Notes: generated from the letters alone by a model not told the origin. DNA of 64,000 nucleotides from Kitasatospora sp. CB01950 (GCF_001905465.1 NZ_LISX01000001.1:358419-422418), one strand, 5' to 3'. Positions 45,947 to 55,711 are shown, counted from the first letter of the stretch. Numbers and translations: made by a program.

Positions 45947-46714
45947 GTGAAGAAGCGACTGGTCACCGTCTCCGCGCTCGGCGCGCTGCTCGCGCTCGCC
46001 GCCGTCGGCTGTTCCGCCGATGACTCGGCGAAGCTCGACGGCTGGGCGAAGAACGTCTGCGACGCCGCGCGGGACCCGATCTCGCAGTCCCGGGCGGCGC
46101 TCGCCGACACCGGGAACGTCAAGGAGGGCGAGTCCCCCGTCGACCTGCAGAAGCGGCTGTCCACCGACCTGGCCGCGCTGGCCACCACCAACCAGCAGCT
46201 GGCGGACGCGGTGCAGAAGGCCGGCGTGCCGAAGATCGACAACGGGGCGAAGGTCCAGCAGGACGCCGTCAACGAACTGAAGCAGGTCGCGCAGGGCTTC
46301 CTGGACGCGCAGAAGAAGCTGGACGGGCTGACCAACGCCGATCAGGCCAAGTTCGCGGACGGTCTGCGCAGTGTCGGCGACCAGGTGCAGCGCCTGTCCC
46401 AGGTGTCCACCGGCGCGCTCGCCACGCTCCAGAGCGGACCCCTCGGCGACGCGATCAAGAAGCAGCCCGGCTGCAAGGCGGCCGCCCCCGGCGCGCCCGC
46501 CGCCGAACCGTCCGGCAGCGCCGGCCCGTCGACCGGCGCCAACCCGTCCGGTGCCGCGTCCGGCGGTGCCAGCGCCAACCCGTCCGGTGCCGCGTCCGGC
46601 GGTGCCAGCGCCAACCCGTCCGGTACGCCGTCCTCCGGCAGCCCGTCCTCCGGTGCCCCGTCCTCCGGCGCGCCCGGGCAGAGTTCCGGATCGCCGTCCC
46701 CGAGCAAGAGCTGA
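45947..46714 (+). CDS. Secreted lipoprotein with Ser/Gly-rich tail
   Basis: A 255-residue protein with a basic signal peptide ending in a lipobox-like ALAAVGC, predicting lipid anchoring outside the membrane. The mature part is a mostly helical, Ala/Gln/Asp-rich domain with conserved-looking Cys residues (DGWAKNVCDAARDP and KKQPGCKA), which may form a disulfide. The last 80 residues are Ser/Gly/Ala/Pro repeats, including two exact 12-residue copies encoded by a 36-bp DNA repeat. The start is GTG with GAAAGGG upstream. Function unknown. Confidence 0.85.
   Translation: MKKRLVTVSALGALLALAAVGCSADDSAKLDGWAKNVCDAARDPISQSRAALADTGNVKEGESPVDLQKRLSTDLAALATTNQQLADAVQKAGVPKIDNGAKVQQDAVNELKQVAQGFLDAQKKLDGLTNADQAKFADGLRSVGDQVQRLSQVSTGALATLQSGPLGDAIKKQPGCKAAAPGAPAAEPSGSAGPSTGANPSGAASGGASANPSGAASGGASANPSGTPSSGSPSSGAPSSGAPGQSSGSPSPSKS
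46538..46624. repeat. 36-bp tandem repeat in the lipoprotein gene
   Basis: Two exact 36-bp copies (46538-46573, 46574-46609) and a 15-base partial third lie in frame within the lipoprotein's Ser/Gly/Ala tail. Perfect identity suggests recent duplication and possible length variation. Confidence 0.85.
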
Positions 46715-46789
46715 CGGCCGGTCGGCCTGCAGCAGGTGCGGTGGGCGGGCCTGAGCGGGGCGGGCCGGTGGACGGGGGAGAATGGCGGG

Positions 46790-48316
46790 GTGACGAACAG
46801 CCCCGTTCTTGATTCCCGCCGAATCGCGGAGTTCCGGGAGGCGCTGCTGAAGGCCTCCTTCACCGCCGACGGATTGCTCGACCTGCTCGGCCCCGCCGCC
46901 TACGCGGCGCTGGCCCGCAGCGAGGCCGTGCCGGCGCTGCGGGCGACCCGCGGCGGCTCGCCGTTGGAGACCCTGGCGCGGCTGTTCCTGCTGCAGCAGC
47001 CCGTGGAGGAGACCGCCGCCGCGGCCGCCCTGCCCGTCGAGGGCCTGCTGGCCGACGGCTGGCTGGTGCGCGACGGCGCCGAGCTGCGCGCCACCGTGGA
47101 CGTGCGGCCGTACGCCGACGAGGTGGCCGGCCTGCCCAGCGCGGACGCCTGGGTGGTGTCCGACCTCGGCTGCGCCGTCGGCGGCGCGGGCGGCATCGGC
47201 TCCGGCCGCACCGACGCCGGTGTCGAACGCCGCGACCTGGTGCTCGGCGTGGGCGGCGCGTCCACCACGCTGGCCAACCTGACGGTGCGCCGCCCGGCCC
47301 GCGAAGTGCTGGACCTGGGCTCCGGCTCCGGCGTGCAGGCGCTGCACGCCGCCCGACACGCCCAGCGGGTCACCGCCACCGACCTCAACCCGCGCGCCCT
47401 GCACTTCACCCGGCTGACCGCCGCACTGTCCGGTTTCGACAACGTCACCACCGCCGAGGGCAGCCTGTACGAGCCGATCGGCGAGCGGCGCTTCGACCTG
47501 ATCGTCTCCAACCCGCCGTTCGTGATCTCCCCGGCCGGTCGGTTCACCTACCGGGACGGCGGCATGGCCGGCGACGAGCTGTGCCGCAGCGTGGTCCGCG
47601 GTGCCGCCGCCCACCTGGAGCCCGGCGGCCACTGCCAGCTGCTGGCCAACTGGCAGCACGTCAAGGGCGAGGACTGGCGCGACCGGCTGGCCGGCTGGGT
47701 GGCCGGCACCGGCCTGGACGCCTGGGTGGTGCAGCGCGAGGTGCAGGACGTCGCCCAGTACGCCGAGCTGTGGCTGCGCGACGGCGGCGACCACCGCGGC
47801 GACGAGTACCGGGCCCGGTACGAGGAGTGGCTGGACAGCTTCGAGGCGGCCGGCGTGGAGGCCATCGGCTTCGGCTGGATCACCCTGCGGGCGTCCGGCG
47901 CGGACGAGCCGGTGGTGCGGATCGAGGAGTGGCCGCACCCGGTCGAGCAGCCGCTCGGCCCGCACATCGAGGAGTGGTTCGCCCGCCAGGACTTCCTGCG
48001 CGGCCACGACGACGCGGGGCTGCTGGCCGCCCGCTACCTGCTCGCCGACGAGGTCGTGCAGGAGCAGATCGGCGCACCCGGCTCCGAGGACCCCGAGCAC
48101 GTGGTGCTCCGTCACAACCGGGGCATGCGGCGCGCCACCAAGGTGGACACCGTCGGCGCGGGCTTCGTCGGCGTCTGCGACGGCACGCTGGCCGCCGGGG
48201 AGATCGTCGACGCGATCGCCCAGCTGCTCGGCGAGGACGCGGCGCAGCTGCGGGCCCGGGTGCCCGAGTCGCTGCGGCTGCTCACCGAACAGGGGTTCAT
48301 CGAACCGGTCCGCTGA
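46790..48316 (+). CDS. Class I SAM-dependent methyltransferase
   Basis: A 508-residue methyltransferase. After an N-terminal helical domain of about 150 residues comes VLDLGSGSGVQALHAARHA (SAM loop), then TATDLNPRALHF and the catalytic NPPF in DLIVSNPPFVISP, typical of enzymes modifying N6-adenine or glutamine side chains. A C-terminal domain of about 180 residues follows. The start is GTG with a GGGGGAG site. It belongs to a small actinobacterial family between bldG and topA; its target (RNA, DNA or protein) is not known. Confidence 0.9.
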   Translation: MTNSPVLDSRRIAEFREALLKASFTADGLLDLLGPAAYAALARSEAVPALRATRGGSPLETLARLFLLQQPVEETAAAAALPVEGLLADGWLVRDGAELRATVDVRPYADEVAGLPSADAWVVSDLGCAVGGAGGIGSGRTDAGVERRDLVLGVGGASTTLANLTVRRPAREVLDLGSGSGVQALHAARHAQRVTATDLNPRALHFTRLTAALSGFDNVTTAEGSLYEPIGERRFDLIVSNPPFVISPAGRFTYRDGGMAGDELCRSVVRGAAAHLEPGGHCQLLANWQHVKGEDWRDRLAGWVAGTGLDAWVVQREVQDVAQYAELWLRDGGDHRGDEYRARYEEWLDSFEAAGVEAIGFGWITLRASGADEPVVRIEEWPHPVEQPLGPHIEEWFARQDFLRGHDDAGLLAARYLLADEVVQEQIGAPGSEDPEHVVLRHNRGMRRATKVDTVGAGFVGVCDGTLAAGEIVDAIAQLLGEDAAQLRARVPESLRLLTEQGFIEPVR

Positions 48317-48524
48317 ACCGCCCCCGGAGGAGACGGCGCGGTGACATTGATCACCCGATGGGCCTTCGCATCCCGCGGGATTCCCCTGGGTTCTCCGAGG
48401 TTCCCCGGCGTCCCCGGGTGACCGGCGGGGTCCGGCCGCGTTGAACACCCAGGCGCTCCGGCAGCCGCGTTCACCCGGGCGTTCCCCCGGCGTGGCCCGG
48501 CGGACGCCGGGTGTCCGCCGCAGG

Positions 48525-48567
48525 TTGTCCACCGACTGCCAGGGTGCTGTCCACAGGCTGTGGACAG
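48525..48567. promoter_or_regulatory. Cluster of three DnaA-box-like sequences
   Basis: TTGTCCACC (48525-48533) is one mismatch from the Streptomyces DnaA box. CTGTCCACAG (48547-48556) and CTGTGGACAG (48558-48567) form a perfect inverted repeat containing TGTCCACA on both strands. The last box ends 16 bases before the DUF3592 start at 48584 and could cover its promoter. Confidence 0.5.
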
Positions 48568-48583
48568 TGCGGGGGAGGACCGG

Positions 48584-49072
48584 GTGGAGACGCCGACGAC
48601 GCTGGTGGGCGGGGTGGTCCTGGCGGCCTTCGGGAGCGCACTGCTGCTCTGGTGCGCCGTGGAAGTGCGCCTTCGCCACCACCTGCGCCGCAACGGCGTG
48701 CCCGCCACCGCCCAGGTCGTCGCCGACCGGGACCGCTCCGAGGCGATGGACAGCAGCCCGCTGCTCTCCTACCCCGTGGACACCGCCGGCGGACCCGCCG
48801 ACGCCGGACTCGGCACCGTCCACGAGCTGCGCCCCGACCCGGTGGGCCGCCTGGTGGTGTCCCGGCCGCGCGGGCACACCCCCCTGCGTCGCGCGCCGCG
48901 GCTGGCCGCCGGGGCGGCCGTCCAGGTCGCCTACGACCCGCGGCGGCCGGACCGGGTGGTGCTGGCCGCGCACGAGGAACTGCCCGCACTGCCCGCCGAT
49001 CTGTTCTGGACGCTGCTCGGCAGTTCGGCACTGGCGGGCGGCCTGAGCCTGCTCGCCCTCGCCCTGCGCTGA
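48584..49072 (+). CDS. DUF3592-like membrane protein
   Basis: A 162-residue protein with two membrane helices (residues 5-25 and about 137-160) flanking a small beta domain. The segment RRNGVPATAQVVADRDRSE and the later VQVAYDPRRPDRVVL are typical of DUF3592. I chose the GTG at 48584 (GGGGGAGGA upstream) rather than GTG at 48560, which lies inside the DnaA-like inverted repeat. Function unknown. Confidence 0.78.
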   Translation: METPTTLVGGVVLAAFGSALLLWCAVEVRLRHHLRRNGVPATAQVVADRDRSEAMDSSPLLSYPVDTAGGPADAGLGTVHELRPDPVGRLVVSRPRGHTPLRRAPRLAAGAAVQVAYDPRRPDRVVLAAHEELPALPADLFWTLLGSSALAGGLSLLALALR

Positions 49073-49541
49073 GCGAACAGGCAGCGCCGAGCGAACCGGC
49101 AGCCGACCGAACCGGAGCCGCGCGCACCGGCCCTTCAGACCCGACCGTTCAGGCCCGCCTGAGGCCGACGCCGATCACCGCGGCCCGTTCGCCGCAGCCC
49201 GTTTCGCCGCGGCCCCGACCCGTCGAGGCCCGCCCATCGTGGCCCGTCCGGTTACGGAGCGCACTGTTCCGTTCCTCTTTCTCCCACCGTGTCCGGCACC
49301 CGAAGAAGCCGGTCACACCGCGTGGCCCGGCCCCGCCGAAGGCTCGCTTGGCCGGGAAAGACATGCCCGAAGAGCGGACATCGGGTTACCGTTCGAGTGG
49401 CGTCGGTCGGCCTTGCCGGTGAAAACGCGACATCCGTCCGTTTGACAAGGGTGGCCAGGGTACGGTCACACTCCGCTGGTGGGACCGTCGCTGTGCGACT
49501 GCCCAGGAGCTTTGGTAAACGACCGGGAGAGAAGAGCGAAG
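49073..49541. other. Gene-free region upstream of topA with its promoter
   Basis: No convincing gene is present. The first 150 bases contain loose repeats of GAACCGG/GGCCCG type. TTGACA at 49442-49447 with a weak -10 near 49465 is the best topA promoter candidate, giving a leader of about 70 bases. In actinobacteria topA is induced by excess supercoiling; no separate operator is visible. Confidence 0.5.
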
Positions 49542-52436
49542 GTGTCCCCGAGCAGCGAGACCGCCCACGGCAAGCGACTCGTCATCGTCGAGTCGCCGGC
49601 CAAGGCCAAGACGATCAAGGGCTACCTCGGGCCCGGCTACATCGTCGAGGCCAGTGTCGGTCACATCCGCGACCTGCCCGGCACGGCCGCCGAGGTCCCG
49701 GACGAGTACACCGGCGAGGTGCGTCGCCTCGGGGTCGACGTGGATCACGACTTCGCTCCGATCTACGTGGTCAACGCGGACAAGAAGTCCCAGGTCACCA
49801 AGCTGAAGTCACTGCTCAAGGAGTCCGACGAGCTCTTCCTCGCCACCGATGAGGACCGCGAGGGCGAGGCCATCGCGTGGCACCTGCAGGAAGTGCTGAA
49901 GCCCAAGGTGCCGGTGCACCGGATGGTCTTCCACGAGATCACCAAGGACGCCATCCAGGAGGCCGTGCGCAACCCGCGCGACCTGAACAAGCGCCTGGTC
50001 GACGCGCAGGAGACCCGCCGCATCCTGGACCGCCTCTACGGCTACGAGGTCTCCCCGGTGCTGTGGAAGAAGGTCATGCCGAAGCTGTCGGCGGGCCGCG
50101 TCCAGTCCGTCGCCACCCGCCTGGTGGTCGAGCGCGAGCGCGAGCGGATCGCCTTCACCTCCGCCTCCTACTGGGACCTGGTGGCCACCTTCGGCACCGG
50201 CCGCACCGCCGCCGACGCGGCCAACCCCGAGACCTTCGGTGCCCGGCTGGCCTCGGTCGACGGCAAGCGCGTCGCCACCGGCCGCGACTTCGGCACCGAC
50301 GGCCGCCTGAAGAACGCCGCGAACACCCTGCACCTGGACGAGCAGGCCGCCCGGGCGCTGGCCGCCGCGCTGGAACAGACCGCGTTCAGCGTCCGCAGCG
50401 TCGAGTCCAAGCCGTACCGCCGCTCCCCGTACGCGCCGTTCCGCACCACCACGCTGCAGCAGGAGGCCAGCCGCAAGCTGGGCTTCGGCGCCAAGCGGAC
50501 CATGCAGGTCGCGCAGAAGCTGTACGAGAACGGCTTCATCACCTATATGCGTACCGACTCGACCACGCTGTCAGACACCGCGATCACCGCCGCCCGCGCC
50601 CAGGTCACCCAGCTCTACGGAGCCGACTACCTGCCGGCCGCGCCGCGCACCTACGCCTCCAAGGTGAAGAACGCGCAGGAGGCGCACGAGGCGATCCGCC
50701 CGTCCGGCGACCGGTTCCGCACGCCCGCCGAGACCGGGCTGTCCGGCGACGACTTCCGGCTGTACGAGCTGATCTGGATGCGCACCGTCGCCTCCCAGAT
50801 GAAGGACGCGGTCGGCCAGTCCGTCACCGTCAAGGTCGGCGGCCGCTCCGCCGACGGCCGGGACGCCGAGTTCTCCGCCTCCGGCAAGATCATCACCTTC
50901 CACGGCTTCCTGAAGGCCTACGTCGAGGGCGCCGACGACCCGAACGCCGAGCTCGACGACCGCGAGCGCCGGCTTCCGCAGGTCTCCGAGGGCGACCCGC
51001 TGGCCGCCGAGCGCCTCACCCCCGAGGGCCACGCCACCAAGCCGCCGGCCCGCTACACCGAGGCCTCGCTGGTCAAGGAGCTGGAAGACCGCGAGATCGG
51101 CCGCCCGTCGACCTACGCGTCGATCATCGACACGATCATCAACCGCAAGTACGTGTTCAAGAAGGGCACCGCCCTGGTGCCCTCGTTCCTCTCCTTCGCC
51201 GTGGTCAACCTGCTGGAGAAGCACTTCGGCCGGCTCGTCGACTACGACTTCACCGCGAGGATGGAGGACGACCTCGACCGGATCGCGGCCGGCCAGGCCG
51301 AGTCCGTGCCGTGGCTCAAGCGCTTCTACTTCGGCGAGGGCGAGGCCACCGGGGCCGCCGTCGGCGCCGCCGACGCGGGCAACGGCGACGGCGACCACCT
51401 CGGCGGCCTGAAGGAACTGGTCACCGACCTCGGCGCGATCGACGCCCGGGAGATCAGCTCCTTCCCGATCGGCGACGGCATCGTGCTCCGGGTCGGCCGT
51501 TACGGCCCGTACGTGGAGCGCCCCACCACCGTCGAGGGCGAGCCCGGCCAGCGCGCCGACGTCCCCGACGAGCTGCCGCCGGACGAGCTGACCGTCGAAC
51601 TCGCCGAGGAGCTGTTCGCCAAGCCCAGCGGCGAGCGCGAACTCGGCACCGACCCGATCAGCGGCAACCCGCTGGTCGCCAAGGCCGGCCGGTACGGCCC
51701 GTACGTCACCGAGGTGCTGCCCGAGGGCACCCCGAAGACCGGCAAGAACGCCGTCAAGCCGCGCACCGCCTCGCTGTTCACGTCGATGGACCTGGACACC
51801 GTCACGCTTGAGGACGCGCTGCGGCTGCTGTCGCTGCCGCGCGTCGTCGGCGCCGACGCCGAGGGCAACGAGATCACCGCGCAGAACGGCCGCTACGGCC
51901 CGTACCTCAAGCGCGGTACCGACTCGCGCTCGCTGACCAGCGAGGACCAGCTGCTCAGCATCACCCTGGACGAGGCGCTGGCGATCTACGCCCAGCCCAA
52001 GCAGCGCGGCCGGGCCGCCGCGGCCGCCCCGCTGAAGGAGCTCGGCAACGACCCGGTCAGTGAGAAGCCCGTGGTGGTCAAGGACGGCCGGTTCGGCCCG
52101 TACGTCACCGACGGGGAGACGAACGCGACGCTCCGCAAGGACGACGAGGTGGAGACCATCACCCCGGAGCGGGCGTTCGAGCTGCTCGCCGAGAAGCGCG
52201 CCCGCGGACCGGTGAAGAAGACCGCGAAGAAGGCCCCGGCGAAGAAGACCGCCACGGCCGCCAAGAAGACCACCACGGCGAAGACCACCGCGGCGAAGAA
52301 GACGGCGGCCAAGAAGACCACCGCTGTGAAGAAGACCACGGCCGCGAAGAAGACCACCGCGAAGACCGCTGCCGCGGCCAAGAAGACGGCGGCCGCGGAG
52401 TCCGCCACCGCGGAGAACACATTCGAGGAGAGCTGA
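49542..52436 (+). CDS. topA: DNA topoisomerase I
   Basis: A 964-residue type IA topoisomerase that relaxes negative supercoils. The TOPRIM domain opens with KRLVIVESPAKAKTIKGYLG and carries the DEDREGEAIAWHL acidic triad; the active tyrosine is Tyr335 in GFITYMRTDSTTLS. Unlike E. coli TopA it has no zinc fingers; instead, several actinobacterial C-terminal repeats occur (GRYGPYV motifs) and then a long Lys/Ala/Thr tail of (AAKKT)-type repeats, which in Streptomyces TopA increases processivity. The GTG start gives the family N-terminus. Confidence 0.97.
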   Translation: MSPSSETAHGKRLVIVESPAKAKTIKGYLGPGYIVEASVGHIRDLPGTAAEVPDEYTGEVRRLGVDVDHDFAPIYVVNADKKSQVTKLKSLLKESDELFLATDEDREGEAIAWHLQEVLKPKVPVHRMVFHEITKDAIQEAVRNPRDLNKRLVDAQETRRILDRLYGYEVSPVLWKKVMPKLSAGRVQSVATRLVVERERERIAFTSASYWDLVATFGTGRTAADAANPETFGARLASVDGKRVATGRDFGTDGRLKNAANTLHLDEQAARALAAALEQTAFSVRSVESKPYRRSPYAPFRTTTLQQEASRKLGFGAKRTMQVAQKLYENGFITYMRTDSTTLSDTAITAARAQVTQLYGADYLPAAPRTYASKVKNAQEAHEAIRPSGDRFRTPAETGLSGDDFRLYELIWMRTVASQMKDAVGQSVTVKVGGRSADGRDAEFSASGKIITFHGFLKAYVEGADDPNAELDDRERRLPQVSEGDPLAAERLTPEGHATKPPARYTEASLVKELEDREIGRPSTYASIIDTIINRKYVFKKGTALVPSFLSFAVVNLLEKHFGRLVDYDFTARMEDDLDRIAAGQAESVPWLKRFYFGEGEATGAAVGAADAGNGDGDHLGGLKELVTDLGAIDAREISSFPIGDGIVLRVGRYGPYVERPTTVEGEPGQRADVPDELPPDELTVELAEELFAKPSGERELGTDPISGNPLVAKAGRYGPYVTEVLPEGTPKTGKNAVKPRTASLFTSMDLDTVTLEDALRLLSLPRVVGADAEGNEITAQNGRYGPYLKRGTDSRSLTSEDQLLSITLDEALAIYAQPKQRGRAAAAAPLKELGNDPVSEKPVVVKDGRFGPYVTDGETNATLRKDDEVETITPERAFELLAEKRARGPVKKTAKKAPAKKTATAAKKTTTAKTTAAKKTAAKKTTAVKKTTAAKKTTAKTAAAAKKTAAAESATAENTFEES

Positions 52437-52447
52437 CGGACACTGCG

Positions 52448-52481
52448 TAACGGGCCTGTTCGAATCCGGGCGGGCCCGTTA
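52448..52481 (+). terminator. Hairpin after topA
   Basis: TAACGGGCC (52448-52456) pairs with GGCCCGTTA (52473-52481) around a 16-base loop, 11 bases past the topA stop and before the dTMP kinase fusion gene. Confidence 0.6.
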
Positions 52482-52514
52482 AGGTCGGGGCCGCGCACTC
52501 GCTACGCTGACGGT

Positions 52515-55500
52515 ATGACGAGCGAGGAGCTGCCCCCCACCGCACGCGCCGGCGCCCGCGGCCTCCTTGAGGTCGCGCCCGCCGGGACACCAGGCGAACG
52601 GGCTCGCGCGCTGCTCCGCCTGAAGCCCTACCGGAAGCTCTGGACGACCCAGCTGCTCGGCGGCACCGCCGACCGGCTGTCGATCCTGGTGCTCGTCCCG
52701 CTGACCGTGGTCGCCGCCGTGCTCGGCGGACAGTTCGGGCACGGGTACCGCTCCCTGGCGCTGGCCGTCGCCGCCCTGTTCGCGGCCCGGCTGGTCGCCT
52801 CCGCCCTGATCGGGGCCGCCCTGCTCGGTCCGGTGCACGCGCTGGTCGGCGGCCGGATCGACCGGCGGTGGAGCCTACTAGGTGCCGACCTGGCCCGCGC
52901 CCTGCTGATCGGCCTCGCCCCCTGGTGGGTGGTCTGGGCCCCCGGCTCCGCCACCTGGGCGCTGCTCGGCACGGTGTTCCTGGCCGGCGTCGCCGAACGG
53001 GTCTGGACCATCGGCAAGGCCGCCGCCGTCCCCGCCCTGCTGGCCGTCCCCGAGCAGCCCGGCCCGCCGGCCGCCGCCTCGCTGGACGCCGTCCGCACCC
53101 TCGACCTGCGCACCGGCTGGGCCGCGCTGCCGCTGGCCGCCACCGGACTGGTCGGCTTCACACTGGTCAACAACGTGCTCGCCGCGCTCGGCGTGCACTG
53201 GCTGCACGACCACCAGCTCACCGTCGCCGCGCTCGGCACCGCCGCGCTGTTCGCCGTCAACGCCGCCCTGCTGTACTTCCAGGAGCTGCCCGCCGGCGCG
53301 AACACCAAGCCGCGCTCCCCCCTGCAGGGGCTGCGCGCCCCCATCGACGCCACCCCCGGCCCGTCGCTGAAGAAGGGCCGCACCGGCTCCGCCCCGTACT
53401 TCACCTTCTCGATCGCCGCCGCCTACGCCTCGATGGCGGGCGTCGCCGCGCTCGGACTGCTCACCGCCGTCGAGCACCTGGCCGGTCCGATCGGCTACGG
53501 CCTGCTGGTGCTCGCCGCCGCCGGCGCGCCCGCCGTCGGCATCCGGCTCAGCCGCGCCACGCTGCCCGGCCTGTCCCGCCGCCGGCTGCTCGCCCTCGGC
53601 CTGGTCACCGCCGGCGTGGCGCTGATCCTCGCCGGACTGGTCCTCGACTTCGTCCTGGTGCTGCTGTTCACCGTGCTGGCCGGCCTCGCCGCCGGCGTGG
53701 TCATCGCCACCGGGCGGGGACTGCTCGCCCAGGAGATCGAGGAGATCCGCCTCGGCAAGGTCACCGAGCACCTCTACGCCGTGCTGCGGGTGGTCGTCGC
53801 CGTCGCGCTGATCGGCATGCCGCTGCTGGCCGCCGCCTACGGCGAGGTCTCGCTCGGCGAGGTCCGCACCGGCAGCTTCACCTTCATCCACGGCGGCGGC
53901 GCGCTCGCCGTCTCCACCGCCGGACTGCTCACCCTGGTGCTCGCCGCCGTCGTCCTGCTGAAGACCGACGACCAGCGCGGGGTCGTCCCGTTCGGCCGCG
54001 AGCTCGCCCAGGCCGTCCGCGGCGGGGCCGAGGCCGCACCGCACCGGGTCGCCGGCAAGGGCTACTTCATCGCCCTGGAGGGCGGCGACGGCGCAGGCAA
54101 GTCCACCCAGGCGCAGGCCCTCGCCGAGTGGATCCGCGCCAAGGGCCACGAGGTCGTCCTCACCCGCGAACCCGGCGGCTCCCCGATCGGCCAGCGGCTG
54201 CGCGCCCTCGTCCTGGACGTCGGCAACACCGGCCTGTCGCACCGCGCCGAGGCGCTGATCTACGCCGCCGACCGCGCCGAGCACGTCGAGAACGTGATCC
54301 GGCCCGCCCTGGAGCGCGGAGCCGTCGTCATCACCGACCGCTACATGGACTCCTCCATCGCCTACCAGGGCGCCGGCCGCGACCTGGCGGCCACCGAGGT
54401 CGCCCGGATCTCCCGCTGGGCCACCGGCGGACTGGTGCCCGACCTGACCGTCGTCCTCGACGTCGACCCGACCGCCGCGCGGGATCGTTTCACCGAGGCC
54501 CTCGACCGGCTGGAGTCCGAGCCCACCGAGTTCCACCAGCGGGTCCGCTCCGGGTTCCTCGCGCTCGCCGCCGCCGACCCCGCCCGCTACCTGGTCGTCG
54601 ACGGCAGCCAGGTGCCCGCCACCGTCACCACCGCCATCCGGCACCGGCTCGACCGCGAGCTGCCGCTCTCCGACCAGGAGAAGGTCGCCAAGGCCGAGCA
54701 GGAACGCAAGGCCCGCGAGGAGGCCGCCCGGCGCGCCGCCGAGGCCGAGGCCGCCCGCAAGGCCGCCGAGGAGGCCGAGCGCAAGCGGATCGCCCTGCTG
54801 GAGGAGCTCCGCGCCGAGCAGGCCGAGAGGGACCGCCTGGCCGCCGAGGAAGCCGCCCGCGCCAAGGCCGAGGCCGAGCGCAAGGCCGCCGAGGAAGCCC
54901 GGCGCGCCACCGAGGCGGAAGCCGCCCGCAAGGCCGAGGAGGAGGCGAAGCGGCAGGCCGCCGAGCAGGCCCGCCTCGCCGCCGAGGCCGAGGCCGCCCG
55001 CAAGGCCGCCGCCGAGGAGGCCGCCCGCGCCGAGCTCCAGCGCCAGCGCGACCTGCAGCGCGAGGAGCAGCGCCGCCGCGCCGAGGAGGCCCTGCAGCGT
55101 GCGGAGGAAGCCCGCAAGGCCGCCGAGGCGAAGGCGGACGAGACCGCGGTGCTGCCCAGGATCGGGGACGCGAAGGCCGAGGGCTCCAACAGCTCGGACG
55201 GCTCGGGCCGCTCGGACGGCTCGGGCCGCTCGGACGGCTCGGGCCGCTCCGGGGGCTCCGACAGCGAGACCACGCGGGAGCTGCCGAAGCCGGTGCTGGA
55301 CCAGACCGCCGTGCTGCCCAAGATCGAGGACGCCGAGACCGCGGTGCTGCCCAAGGCCGAGCCGCAGCCCGCGCCCAAGCCCGCGTCCAAGCCTGTGTCC
55401 AAGCCCGCGCCCGTGCAGGAGCCGAAGCCGAAGCCGGAGCCGAAGCAGGGCCCCGAGGCCAAGCAGGTGCCGCCCGGGCTGTTCCGCGACGAGGAGGACG

Positions 55501-55688
55501 ACTCCTCCCGCACTCGCGAGCTGCGGCCCCGGCCGGACTGGGCGGAGGAGACCCCGCTCGACGACCTGCCCAGCCTGACCGACAGCCTGCTCGGCTCCCG
55601 CGAGGAGTGGGCCCGCTGGGAGGCCGAGGCCCCCGAGTCGGCGCAGGACGAACAGCCGAAGCGGGGCTGGCTCCGCCGCAAGGACTGA
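52515..55688 (+). CDS. tmk: Membrane (MFS-like) domain fused to thymidylate kinase
   Basis: This 1057-residue fusion has three parts. Residues 1-510 form about 10-12 membrane helices resembling a MFS carrier. Residues 515-720 are a complete dTMP kinase (FIALEGGDGAGKSTQAQAL with Lys529, REPGGSPIGQRLRAL, TDRYMDSSIAYQGAGRDL), which makes dTDP. From 720 there is a 170-residue charged Ala/Glu/Lys/Arg coiled coil, then Ser/Gly and Pro/Lys linkers with repeated TAVLPKI motifs. The kinase lies in the cytosol but is tethered to the membrane; why is unknown. It precedes the clamp-loader gene. Confidence 0.93.
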   Translation: MTSEELPPTARAGARGLLEVAPAGTPGERARALLRLKPYRKLWTTQLLGGTADRLSILVLVPLTVVAAVLGGQFGHGYRSLALAVAALFAARLVASALIGAALLGPVHALVGGRIDRRWSLLGADLARALLIGLAPWWVVWAPGSATWALLGTVFLAGVAERVWTIGKAAAVPALLAVPEQPGPPAAASLDAVRTLDLRTGWAALPLAATGLVGFTLVNNVLAALGVHWLHDHQLTVAALGTAALFAVNAALLYFQELPAGANTKPRSPLQGLRAPIDATPGPSLKKGRTGSAPYFTFSIAAAYASMAGVAALGLLTAVEHLAGPIGYGLLVLAAAGAPAVGIRLSRATLPGLSRRRLLALGLVTAGVALILAGLVLDFVLVLLFTVLAGLAAGVVIATGRGLLAQEIEEIRLGKVTEHLYAVLRVVVAVALIGMPLLAAAYGEVSLGEVRTGSFTFIHGGGALAVSTAGLLTLVLAAVVLLKTDDQRGVVPFGRELAQAVRGGAEAAPHRVAGKGYFIALEGGDGAGKSTQAQALAEWIRAKGHEVVLTREPGGSPIGQRLRALVLDVGNTGLSHRAEALIYAADRAEHVENVIRPALERGAVVITDRYMDSSIAYQGAGRDLAATEVARISRWATGGLVPDLTVVLDVDPTAARDRFTEALDRLESEPTEFHQRVRSGFLALAAADPARYLVVDGSQVPATVTTAIRHRLDRELPLSDQEKVAKAEQERKAREEAARRAAEAEAARKAAEEAERKRIALLEELRAEQAERDRLAAEEAARAKAEAERKAAEEARRATEAEAARKAEEEAKRQAAEQARLAAEAEAARKAAAEEAARAELQRQRDLQREEQRRRAEEALQRAEEARKAAEAKADETAVLPRIGDAKAEGSNSSDGSGRSDGSGRSDGSGRSGGSDSETTRELPKPVLDQTAVLPKIEDAETAVLPKAEPQPAPKPASKPVSKPAPVQEPKPKPEPKQGPEAKQVPPGLFRDEEDDSSRTRELRPRPDWAEETPLDDLPSLTDSLLGSREEWARWEAEAPESAQDEQPKRGWLRRKD
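55193..55246. repeat. Three 18-bp tandem repeats in the dTMP kinase fusion
   Basis: CTCGGACGGCTCGGGCCG occurs three times without change, encoding Ser-Asp-Gly-Ser-Gly-Arg repeats in the linker after the coiled coil. It keeps frame, so length variants would be tolerated. Confidence 0.88.
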
Positions 55689-55711
55689 CGGCAGCAGCGA
55701 CATGCAGCAGT

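Noticed and set aside
52205..52430. Transposon-like or CRISPR-like repeats at the topA 3' end
   Set aside because: They are codon-level repeats of the Lys/Ala/Thr tail characteristic of actinobacterial TopA.
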